Shown one piece after another: positions 57,247 to 64,000 of a DNA stretch of 64,000 nucleotides. Source of the DNA: Paenibacillus glycanilyticus NBRC 16618 (GTDB lineage Bacteria; Bacillota; Bacilli; Paenibacillales; Paenibacillaceae); assembly GCF_004000805.1 (NCBI RefSeq), contig NZ_BILY01000011.1, forward strand, positions 1 through 64,000, given 5' to 3'. The translations under genes and the position numbers were made by a program. Below the pieces are notes generated by a model. The model was not told the DNA's origin. It saw nothing but the letters and a program-made list of their open reading frames with translations, and ran no database searches. How positions within the stretch are numbered: position 1 is the stretch's first letter; each line of letters begins with the position of its first letter.

Positions 57247-58233
57247 ATGAGACTAACAGGATTCATAATATCTCTCCTGCTCCTTGGAGCAGCGATTATA
57301 TGCAGCATTGCATTCGGCATAACGGATATCCCGCTTGCAACGGTATTTGATGCCATCTTTCATTATCAGCCCTCTAACCAAGAGCATTTGATCATACAGA
57401 CGGCAAGGGTTCCGCGGGCTCTAATCGCAGCTGCTGCCGGTGCCAGCCTGGCTGTCGCTGGCGCCCTGATGCAGGTCGTTACCCGCAACCCGATTGCTTC
57501 GCCAAGCGTATTCGGCGTCAATTCCGGAGCTTCCTTTATGGTTGTTGTGGCATCCGGCTGGCTTGGCATTAACGGCATGCAGCCCCTTACTCTTCTTGCT
57601 CTGCTCGGCGCGGCAATCAGCGGTGCAATCGTATTCGTCCTTGGCAGCATTGGGCGGGACGGTATGACGCCCGTCAAAATCACGTTGGCGGGTGCTTCAA
57701 TCGCCGCATTCTTCGCGTCGCTCACCCAAGGCTTTATGCTCTCCAGCGGCAAAATGTTCGATCAGGTGCTGGTCTGGCTTGTCGGCTCGGTTGCCGGCCG
57801 CGACATGCATATGCTTGTCAGCGTGCTGCCTTACATGGCGGTTGGCCTAATCATTGCCATGGCACTTTCCCGTCATTTGAACGTCCTTGGCATGGGCGAC
57901 GATATTGCCCAGACGTTGGGCCAGCGGACCGCTGTTGTCAAATGGCTCGCTTCCGCAGCGGTTATTCTGCTGGCGGGCGCATCGGTTGCCGTTGCCGGCC
58001 CGATTGCTTTCGTGGGTATCATTATTCCGCATATCGTCCGTTATTTCGTTGGCGCGGATTATCGCTGGGTTATCCCTTATTGCGCCGTTCTTGGCGGCGT
58101 GTTGCTGGTAGCAGCCGACATCGGCTCCCGCTACATCGCAATGCCGCGAGAGGTGCCGGTGGGCGTTATGACCGCCGTAATCGGAGTACCTTTCTTTGTC
58201 TATATCGCCAGGAAAGGAAGACAGACATCATGA
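57247..58233 (+). CDS. Siderophore ABC permease, FecC type
   Basis: 328 residues of the FecCD family with about nine to ten hydrophobic segments, the typical 'QTARVPRALIAAAAGASLAVAGALMQ' N-terminal motif and the coupling region 'ALGIGDD'-like 'VLGMGDDIAQTLGQR'. It has 'GPIAFVGIIIPHIVRYFVG' near 255-275. It overlaps the second permease by four bases. The ribosome binding site (AAAGGAGTTCGC) is moderate. Confidence 0.92.
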   Translation: MRLTGFIISLLLLGAAIICSIAFGITDIPLATVFDAIFHYQPSNQEHLIIQTARVPRALIAAAAGASLAVAGALMQVVTRNPIASPSVFGVNSGASFMVVVASGWLGINGMQPLTLLALLGAAISGAIVFVLGSIGRDGMTPVKITLAGASIAAFFASLTQGFMLSSGKMFDQVLVWLVGSVAGRDMHMLVSVLPYMAVGLIIAMALSRHLNVLGMGDDIAQTLGQRTAVVKWLASAAVILLAGASVAVAGPIAFVGIIIPHIVRYFVGADYRWVIPYCAVLGGVLLVAADIGSRYIAMPREVPVGVMTAVIGVPFFVYIARKGRQTS

Positions 58234-59273
58234 GCAAATACAAGACGGTCCGGCTGAGCAGCCCCAAGCTGTCCTATCTTCTCGAACGCAGAGCATTATG
58301 GACAACGCTCTTTTTGCTCCTGCTATGCGCTGCGGGCGCCATTATAAGCACCGGAATCGGCAGCCAGTTCATCTCGCCCCTTGACGTGGTCAAATCGATC
58401 ATCGGCAAAGGGAGCGCCATGCATGACGTTATCGTATTAAAACTTCGGCTGCCTCGCATCGTAATCGCCATGCTTGTTGGAGCGGCCCTGGCTTCGGCTG
58501 GCGCCGTGCTGCAGGGACTGATCCGCAATCCGCTGGCTTCGCCCGATGTTACCGGGATAACGGAAGGTGCGTCCCTCGGCACGGTCTTGTTTCTCTTTTT
58601 CCTTGGCGGCCATGTCTCCGTCCATTGGATGCCCGTAGCCGCGATTCTCGGCGCTTACGCGGTTACGTTTATTCTCTATATTCTGTCCTGGAAAAACGGC
58701 GCTTCGCCGCTCCGGATGGTTCTCATCGGAACCGGATTGTCGGCTGCGTTCAAGTCCATCTCTTACATGTTTATTATTTCCAGCCCTTATTTCCTGGCAA
58801 ACCGGGCGATGACCTTTATGACGGGCAGCATCTACGGTTCCTCCTGGGCGAAGGATGTTTATACGCTGCTTCCATGGCTGATTGTCCTGCTTCCTGCCAC
58901 GTGGCTCATGGCCCGTCATATTAATGTACAAGCGCTTGGCGATGAGGTTGCCGGCAGCGCAGGCGCTCACGTGCAGAAGCACCGGTTTATCCTGCTGCTT
59001 CTAAGCGTATCGCTGGCAGGGGCTGCCGTTGCGATTGGCGGCGCGATTGCCTTTATCGGACTGATGGCCCCGCATATGGCGCGGAAGCTTGTCGGCTCAT
59101 CCTTTGGCGGTCTGCTGCCTGTCAGCGCTTTGATTGGCGCTATTTTATTACTTGTATCCGATCTGATTGCCCGAACTGTCTTCGCTCCGCTGGACATACC
59201 GGCCGGCGTCTTCACCGCGGCGATCGGCGCGCCGTTCTTCTTATTTATGTTATATCGCCACCGCAACCAATAA
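58230..59273 (+). CDS. Siderophore ABC permease, FecD type
   Basis: 347 residues, second FecCD permease. It has 'LRLPRIVIAMLVGAALASAGAVLQGLIRNPLASPD' and 'GGAIAFIGLMAPHMARKLVG'. The start at 'MSKYKTVRLSS' overlaps the fecC stop (ATGA); the frame runs 96 codons further back inside fecC, which is a shadow. Confidence 0.93.
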   Translation: MSKYKTVRLSSPKLSYLLERRALWTTLFLLLLCAAGAIISTGIGSQFISPLDVVKSIIGKGSAMHDVIVLKLRLPRIVIAMLVGAALASAGAVLQGLIRNPLASPDVTGITEGASLGTVLFLFFLGGHVSVHWMPVAAILGAYAVTFILYILSWKNGASPLRMVLIGTGLSAAFKSISYMFIISSPYFLANRAMTFMTGSIYGSSWAKDVYTLLPWLIVLLPATWLMARHINVQALGDEVAGSAGAHVQKHRFILLLLSVSLAGAAVAIGGAIAFIGLMAPHMARKLVGSSFGGLLPVSALIGAILLLVSDLIARTVFAPLDIPAGVFTAAIGAPFFLFMLYRHRNQ

Positions 59274-59294
59274 CGAAGCTGGAGGAAGTCAACC

Positions 59295-60086
59295 ATGAGC
59301 ATGCTTGAAGCGAAAGGAATCTCCCTTTCTTACGGCGGAGCATCCATATTTGAACAATTAAACCTATCCATCCCCGATGGTAAAATAACAGTCCTGATCG
59401 GAAGCAACGGCTGCGGCAAATCCACGTTGCTGCGAGCCCTGTCCAAGCTGCTCAAGCCAACCAAGGGCGAAGTAACGCTTGGTGGCAAGGATCTGTCGTC
59501 CATACCGGCCAAGGCTGCCGCCAAGCAGCTTTCCCTGCTCCCGCAAGGCCCTGTTGCTCCGGAAGGACTTACCGTGCTGCAGCTTGTGAAGCAGGGCCGT
59601 TATCCTTACCAAACCTGGCTGCAGCAATGGTCAAAGGAAGACGAAGAAGCCGTGCAATCCGCCTTGCGCGCAACAGGCATTGAAGAGCTCGCGGAGCGTT
59701 CCGTCTCCTCCCTCTCGGGCGGGCAGCGGCAGCGCGCCTGGATCGCCATGACATTGGCGCAGCAGACAGGCATTATTCTGCTTGACGAGCCTACCACGTA
59801 TTTGGACCTGACGCATCAGATTGAGGTGCTTGATCTGCTCCAGGAAATGAACGAGCGGGATGGCCGGACCATTGTTATGGTTCTGCATGACATTAACTTG
59901 GCCTGCCGGTACGCCGATCATATTGCAGCCGTGAAGAACGGTGCCATCTATTCGCAAGGGGCGCCTTCCGAAATTGTTGATGCTTCGATGATCGAGGAGG
60001 TGTTCCACCTGAAATGCGATGTCATTCGGGATCCGCTGTACGACACGCCGATGATTGTGCCCCATGGGCGGAAAAAAGCGAAGTAA
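59295..60086 (+). CDS. Siderophore ABC transporter ATPase, FecE type
   Basis: 263 residues with Walker A 'GSNGCGKST' (about 35-43), signature 'SLSGGQRQRAWIAM', Walker B 'GIILLDEPTTYLD' and H-loop 'MVLHDINLACRYADH'. It powers ferric-siderophore import through the two permeases. GGAGGAAG precedes the ATG, 21 bases after fecD. Confidence 0.94.
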   Translation: MSMLEAKGISLSYGGASIFEQLNLSIPDGKITVLIGSNGCGKSTLLRALSKLLKPTKGEVTLGGKDLSSIPAKAAAKQLSLLPQGPVAPEGLTVLQLVKQGRYPYQTWLQQWSKEDEEAVQSALRATGIEELAERSVSSLSGGQRQRAWIAMTLAQQTGIILLDEPTTYLDLTHQIEVLDLLQEMNERDGRTIVMVLHDINLACRYADHIAAVKNGAIYSQGAPSEIVDASMIEEVFHLKCDVIRDPLYDTPMIVPHGRKKAK

Positions 60087-60133
60087 CGCCGAGGGGTAAC
60101 ATGACGAGGGATAGTGAATTGATCGCCATGGAC

Positions 60134-60242
60134 AGGTATATCTCCTTCCAGCCGCTGTTGTTCTCCCTTTTCCTTATTCAAATGTTTATCGTTGAAAAGG
60201 GAGAACAAAGGCGGGCGCTCCGCTCTTCCACGAGATATACCT
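60134..60242 (+). repeat. Nested-hairpin repeat, copy 4
   Basis: Perfect outer arms AGGTATATCT / AGATATACCT, conserved TTCCAGCCGCTGTTG, perfect inner stem TTCTCCCTTTT / AAAAGGGAGAA, then CAAAGGCGGGCGCTCCGCTCTTCC. It lies 47 bases after the ATPase gene, before its terminator. Confidence 0.83.
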
Positions 60243-60283
60243 TTACCCCGGCGCCATTCACTTTTAAAAAAAGAATAAAGAAG

Positions 60284-60316
60284 GAAAAGGACCACTAATT
60301 AGGTCCTTTTTATTTT
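60284..60316 (+). terminator. Terminator of the siderophore operon
   Basis: Stem AAAAGGACC / GGTCCTTTT (60285-60293 with 60302-60310), loop of eight, then TATTTTT. Confidence 0.85.
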
Positions 60317-60435
60317 TCATAAAATAAGGGTTGATGTAGGTATGAATTTGATTAATAATGAAGATTGGACGTTTTTTACAAATACAAAATATGTATATTT
60401 ATGCATACAATCTATTTTGAAAAGGATTATTACAT

Positions 60436-61722
60436 ATGAATTCTCGAAGGCAACTTCTTTTTTTAGTAACTTCCTTTACTATATTGAGTATTTTAACCTG
60501 CTCAAAACTCGTTCTGACTTATTACTCCACGGGGAACGCAACTCAAACGACTTTGGCGAAGCAGTATATAACCATTGCGCAAGATATGGCGGCCGGACTG
60601 GACAAAACGGCGTACGAACGTTTTCTTCAAACCAAGCAGCCGGATCCCTCCATCATTCAGTATCTCGAGGAGTACCGCTCCCGGATCCATGCTCTGTACG
60701 TTTATACGCTGCTCCTGGATGACACGGATGTCGCCAAGGTGATGTTGTCGGCGGTTCCAACCGAGTCCGAGCTGCTGCCAATCGGCTCTCCTTGCACGGT
60801 GCCGCCCAAACAGGTCAATCAGGCTAAAGACGGATTGGAGTATTATACCGGCATCATACAGGATAAGACGCATGGCGTCTATTTGTCCATAGGCGTGCCT
60901 ATTGTCAGCGAGTCCGGGAAGCTGCTTGGCGTTATGGCCATCGATATTGATGCCAGCCAGCTGGAATCCATCAGCCAAGAGGTTATTAACAGCAACAAAG
61001 TCGTCTTCACCATCGACATTCTTTTTGCCGTCATTTTGCTGCTCGCCTTTTTTGTCCTTAGAAAATGGCACAAAACACGGCTCAAGCAGGATCTTTACGA
61101 ATCCGAGCAAATGTATATTTCCGAGATGGGGAAAGTCATCGATTCCATCAAATCCAGCCGTCATGACCGAATGAACCATCTTCAGGTGCTTCACGGTCTA
61201 CTGACGCTGAAGAAGTACGACAGGGCAACGGAATATTTGAAGCAGCTTGCAGCCGACTCCAGGGCTCTTGATCTGTCGATGAAAATCAATAATCCGGTTA
61301 TTCTGATTTTGTTCCAGAGCAAATGGGAGCTGGCGCAATCCAAAGGCATAGAGATGCAGTTTGAGACCGGTACCGATGAATACAGCAAAATCGAATCGAT
61401 GGATCTGGTCAAAATATTCTCGAACCTGCTCGACAACGCCATTGAAGCTACCGAGGTTTACGAGGGCAAGCTGTCGCGGCGTATTGTGGTGACCTCCCGC
61501 TCCAAGGGTGTCAAAACCGTCTATACGGTAGAAAATCCGGCCATATTGCATGCGAAGGATCAGAAGAATTTGTTCCACACCGACGGATATACGACCAAAG
61601 CGAATCCGAACGCCATGCGCGGCAACGGGCTGTCGATTATAGCAAAGACGGTTCATAAATATAACGGCGATATCCGCTTCCGCTACGAAAACGAAACCGT
61701 CAAAATTCAAATTACGCTCTAA
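60436..61722 (+). CDS. Orphan sensor histidine kinase (Spo0B-like/GHKL)
   Basis: 428 residues. TM1 at about 7-28, an extracellular region (30-190) with a PAS/Cache-like end 'SIGVPIVSESGKLLGVMAIDID', TM2 at about 192-212. The dimerisation helix with phosphoacceptor His in 'SSRHDRMNHLQVLHGLL' is of the SPOB_a/AgrC kind, and the GHKL ATPase has N box 'IFSNLLDNAIEAT', 'VENPA' and 'GNGLSIIAKTVHKYNG'. No response regulator gene is adjacent. AAAGGA lies 10 bases before the ATG. The extracellular signal is unknown. Confidence 0.87.
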   Translation: MNSRRQLLFLVTSFTILSILTCSKLVLTYYSTGNATQTTLAKQYITIAQDMAAGLDKTAYERFLQTKQPDPSIIQYLEEYRSRIHALYVYTLLLDDTDVAKVMLSAVPTESELLPIGSPCTVPPKQVNQAKDGLEYYTGIIQDKTHGVYLSIGVPIVSESGKLLGVMAIDIDASQLESISQEVINSNKVVFTIDILFAVILLLAFFVLRKWHKTRLKQDLYESEQMYISEMGKVIDSIKSSRHDRMNHLQVLHGLLTLKKYDRATEYLKQLAADSRALDLSMKINNPVILILFQSKWELAQSKGIEMQFETGTDEYSKIESMDLVKIFSNLLDNAIEATEVYEGKLSRRIVVTSRSKGVKTVYTVENPAILHAKDQKNLFHTDGYTTKANPNAMRGNGLSIIAKTVHKYNGDIRFRYENETVKIQITL

Positions 61723-61724
61723 GA

Positions 61725-61755
61725 AAAGAGGACCTTCCGCCGGAAGGTCCTCTTT
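61725..61755. terminator. Palindromic terminator after the orphan kinase
   Basis: AAAGAGGACCTTCCG / CGGAAGGTCCTCTTT, a near-continuous 15-bp stem between the kinase gene and the convergent zinc-finger gene. Its core is identical to the terminator at 62228-62276. Confidence 0.85.
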
Positions 61756-61760
61756 GCGAA

Positions 61761-62144
61761 TTATTTGCCTCGCTTCTCCGGGTACCTCTCGATAATGTCC
61801 CACGTACTGTATTGTCGTATCCGAATATAATTAATAACAACTGTCATTAAAGACACTACTCCGGTAAAAGTATATATCGCCGTGCTCTTATCGTTTTCAG
61901 CGGAAGCCCAAGACCCCAAACCGTAAATTAAACAAATAAGAGTTAAGATAGAGCCTGCTAGTATATAGGCGAATCTTCTGAATCTCGACCTTTTCATCTT
62001 AGTCATAAAATATTGGTAACAAGTTTCGCATATAACTGTTTTTCTTTTTCCAACCAGCTGTAAACATTCTGGGCAGTAGTCTTTCCCGCAAAAAGGGCAA
62101 GTTGTTGCATATTCCTTTTCATCATGCACAAAACAAGTTTTCAA
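61761..62144 (-). CDS. Zinc-finger membrane protein
   Basis: 127 residues. The N-terminal B-box/zinc-ribbon-like part has six or more Cys and one His ('CFVHDEKEYATTCPFCGKDYC', 'CLQLVG', 'CETCYQYF', 4-43), followed by a basic patch and two TM helices (about 57-77 and 87-107), with a basic C terminus. The start is TTG eight bases after AAGGGG; this keeps the first cysteine. Such zinc-finger-plus-TM proteins are common in Bacillales but of unknown function. Confidence 0.75.
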   Translation of the reverse strand: MKTCFVHDEKEYATTCPFCGKDYCPECLQLVGKRKTVICETCYQYFMTKMKRSRFRRFAYILAGSILTLICLIYGLGSWASAENDKSTAIYTFTGVVSLMTVVINYIRIRQYSTWDIIERYPEKRGK

Positions 62145-62227
62145 GATGATATCCCCTTATTATAAAAAATCTCCGTTTCGTAATGACAGTATATCTTTGA
62201 TCCTATTCGTTGTCTGTCGAATAATGT

Positions 62228-62276
62228 AAAATAACAGGAAAGGACCTTCCGCCGGAAGGTCCTTTCCTGTTATTTT
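62228..62276. terminator. Long palindromic terminator overlapping the rarA stop codon
   Basis: 24-bp perfect arms (62228-62251 with 62253-62276) centred on CCTTCCGCCGGAAGG. The TTA of the rarA stop (62270-62272) lies inside the stem. It stands between rarA and the zinc-finger gene, both on the minus strand. Confidence 0.88.
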
Positions 62277-63580
62277 TTCCGCTGCCGGAGCTCCTGGTTC
62301 TGGCGAATTTTCCCTTCCATCCCCTGCTCGGTCGCTTTGTAGATCGTTACGCCCTTTAAGTTGTCCGGCAAATATTGCTGATTCACGTAATGGCCGGGGT
62401 AATCATGCGGATACTTGTAGCCCTCGTGGCCAAGCTGCTGGGCGCCTTTGTAATGCGTATCCCGCAGATGAAGCGGCACTTCCGCTTGTCCCGCCCCCTC
62501 GATAACGGACATCGCTTTGCCGATCGCAACCGCTGCCGCATTCGACTTCGGACTCTCGACGGCAAACAATATGGCCTGAGCAATATTGTACTTCGCCTCC
62601 GGCCAGCCGATCTTATGGTACGCATCCATGGCCGTTACCGCCTGCACCATCGCCTGCGGATTGGCAAGACCGATATCTTCGCTGCAAGCCACGATAAGCC
62701 GCCGGAGGAAGGTCATCGGATCCATGCCAAGCTTCTCGACCGCATAGAGAAACCAGAACAAAGCGGCATCGCTCGAGCCCCGGATACTCTTATGGAACGC
62801 CGACAGAACATCATACTGCGTAGACGTATCCGCCCGGACGGTTGGCTTCCGGATCGATTCCTGCGCAACCTCCATCGTAATCCGGACCGAACCGTCCGGC
62901 TCCGAAGGGGTTGTGACCGCTGCGAGCTCCAGCGCATTCAGCGCGCGGCGGATATCGCCGCCCGCCATCTCCGCGATGTGCTGAAGCGCCTCTTCCTCGG
63001 CGTGAAGCGTCATAAAGCCAAGTCCGCGGTCCCTGTCCGTCAAAGCCCGCTTCATGGCCTCCAGCGCATGCTTCTCATTAAGCGGCTCCAGCTGGAACAG
63101 CGTTGAGCGGGACAAGAGCGCCCCGTTCACATGATGGAACGGATTCTCCGTCGTTGCCCCGATAAATATAATGATCCCCTGCTCAACGGCCGGCAGCAGC
63201 GCGTCCTGCCTGGACGTGTTAAACCGGTGAACCTCGTCGAGGAACAAAATCGTTTTTTTGCCGTACATCAGCTTGTTTGTCTTCGCCGTGTCAATGACTT
63301 CCCTGACGTCCTTCACCGACGCGTCTACCGCGTTTAGCTTGACGAACTCCCCTGCCGTACGTTTCGAAATAATATTCGCGAGCGTCGTTTTGCCGCAGCC
63401 CGGAGGGCCGTACAGCAGGATCGACGATACCTGGTCGCCTTCTATCGCCCTGCGCAGCAGCTTGCCCGCTCCAATGATATGCTCTTGCCCGATATAGTCA
63501 TCCAGCGTCTCCGGCCGCATTCGGTCGGCAAGCAGTCTTGCCCGCGGCGTCTCCGCCTCCTGATAGGAGAATAAATCCAT
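62270..63580 (-). CDS. rarA: Replication-associated recombination ATPase RarA (MgsA)
   Basis: 436 residues of the clamp-loader-like AAA+ family: 'DYIGQEHIIG' near 28-37, Walker A 'GPPGCGKTT' (about 57-65), Walker B 'LFLDEVHRFN', sensor 1 'GATTENP', arginine finger 'LLSRS', and the C-terminal MgsA domain ('TFLRRLIVACSEDIGLANPQA', 'VPLHLRD'). It acts at stalled replication forks. It is encoded alone, with a terminator overlapping its stop codon. Confidence 0.95.
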   Translation of the reverse strand: MDLFSYQEAETPRARLLADRMRPETLDDYIGQEHIIGAGKLLRRAIEGDQVSSILLYGPPGCGKTTLANIISKRTAGEFVKLNAVDASVKDVREVIDTAKTNKLMYGKKTILFLDEVHRFNTSRQDALLPAVEQGIIIFIGATTENPFHHVNGALLSRSTLFQLEPLNEKHALEAMKRALTDRDRGLGFMTLHAEEEALQHIAEMAGGDIRRALNALELAAVTTPSEPDGSVRITMEVAQESIRKPTVRADTSTQYDVLSAFHKSIRGSSDAALFWFLYAVEKLGMDPMTFLRRLIVACSEDIGLANPQAMVQAVTAMDAYHKIGWPEAKYNIAQAILFAVESPKSNAAAVAIGKAMSVIEGAGQAEVPLHLRDTHYKGAQQLGHEGYKYPHDYPGHYVNQQYLPDNLKGVTIYKATEQGMEGKIRQNQELRQRKK

Positions 63581-63864
63581 TATGAAGTCACAACCTTTTT
63601 ACCTGCATAAATGCGTTACTATGATGATAGCATACTCGCACATACGTTCGCCACCATTCGGAAATGGGACTGTTGCCATATTTTTTTGTTAAAACCTAGT
63701 TAATTTGTAGGTATTACTATAATATTTCACTACTAAAGAGCCGATATAAATTGCAGGAATATATTTCCTTTGTCATGCCGCGCAAAGCGGATGGCAAGCC
63801 ACGAGAGGGAACTTAAAGAGATAAAAAACATTAGACAGAGAGAGAGGATAAGGAGAGTTGTGTT
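63581..63864. other. Gene-free region upstream of rarA and the partial gene
   Basis: 283 bases without a supportable gene. It should hold the rarA promoter and that of the gene starting at 63865. TATAAT at 63718-63723 is a possible -10 on the plus strand; no matching -35 is seen. Confidence 0.4.
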
Positions 63865-64000
63865 TTGTTCAAATCTGTGAAGAGCGAATGGGAATTAGCG
63901 GTGTTCAACAGCATTTGGGTCTCTGTATGGGAGGAAAAGGGCTATGAGCTCGAGCATGCGGCACAGGTCGTCGAACGGTACCTGGCTGTAGCCGAGGACG
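63865..64000 (+). CDS. Partial gene of unknown function, cut by window edge
   Basis: An open frame starts with TTG 7 bases after AAGGAGAG and runs 45 codons to the window end without a stop. The visible N terminus is hydrophilic with many Glu, Val and Trp ('SEWELAVFNSIWVSVWEEK'). No family was recognised. A TTG start and the good ribosome binding site support it. Confidence 0.6.
   Translation, partial: MFKSVKSEWELAVFNSIWVSVWEEKGYELEHAAQVVERYLAVAED

Overview
The window is the chromosome of a Gram-positive, endospore-former-like Firmicute, most likely Paenibacillus or a close relative. This is inferred from protein content (YrvO/CymR/MnmA/RarA cluster, AlaS-IreB-RuvX-DUF1292-MltG cluster, YesM/YesN-type two-component pair, S-layer-like secreted protein), from Bacillus-type control elements (preQ1-I riboswitch, T-box, TnrA/GlnR box, Fur box, sigma-A promoters) and from moderate GC. 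No rRNA, tRNA, phage, transposase or CRISPR array was seen.

Layout. 1-6.4 kb: a 28-codon peptide gene and a 1908-residue protein built from 18 carboxypeptidase-regulatory-like repeats. 6.5-9.8 kb: queCDEF operon behind a preQ1 riboswitch, preceded by a molybdopterin oxidoreductase. 10-11.9 kb: a secreted S-layer-homology-like protein and a MarR regulator. 12-16.8 kb: urease operon ureABCFGD (no ureE) behind a TnrA/GlnR box. 17-25.2 kb: sugar ABC transporter mglBAC next to a response regulator / sensor kinase / membrane-anchored sugar-binding protein cassette. 25.4-27.1 kb: ilvD. 27.1-28.0 kb: a 0.9-kb gene-free, repeat-rich island. 28-36 kb: polysaccharide deacetylase, AI-2E family permease, class B PBP, chemoreceptor, mltG. 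36-41.8 kb: DUF1292 pair, ruvX, ireB, alaS with T-box, second AI-2E permease. 41.9-48.9 kb: 2-aminoethylphosphonate uptake and degradation (phnSTU-like ABC transporter, phnX, phnW) with a DeoR-family regulator. 48.9-54.1 kb: Zn-ribbon protein, PRC-barrel protein, cysteine desulfurase, CymR, mnmA, CNNM/CorC-type protein. 54.3-60.1 kb: copC-copD and a Fur-controlled siderophore-iron uptake system. 60.4-64 kb: orphan sensor kinase, zinc-finger membrane protein, rarA, and the start of an unknown gene.

How genes work together. Several units are complete pathways with their control: queuosine precursor synthesis under preQ1 feedback; urea nitrogen scavenging under nitrogen control; sugar uptake with its own sensor, whose probable target site (a 13-nt direct repeat at 21-nt period) lies before mglB; phosphonate scavenging; sulfur delivery to tRNA (desulfurase plus MnmA, with CymR); iron uptake.

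Most interesting unexplained signal: four dispersed copies (6251-6370, 27195-27313, 40258-40372, 60134-60242) of a ~110-120 bp nested hairpin. Two short flanking motifs are conserved, but both stems differ in sequence from copy to copy while staying self-complementary, and one conserved-motif pair covaries (T-A to C-G). One copy sits in the alaS leader between the T-box terminator and the start codon. The 27-28 kb island also holds a telomere-like CCTAAA tract and a tandemly duplicated pair of TTAACGAT palindromes.
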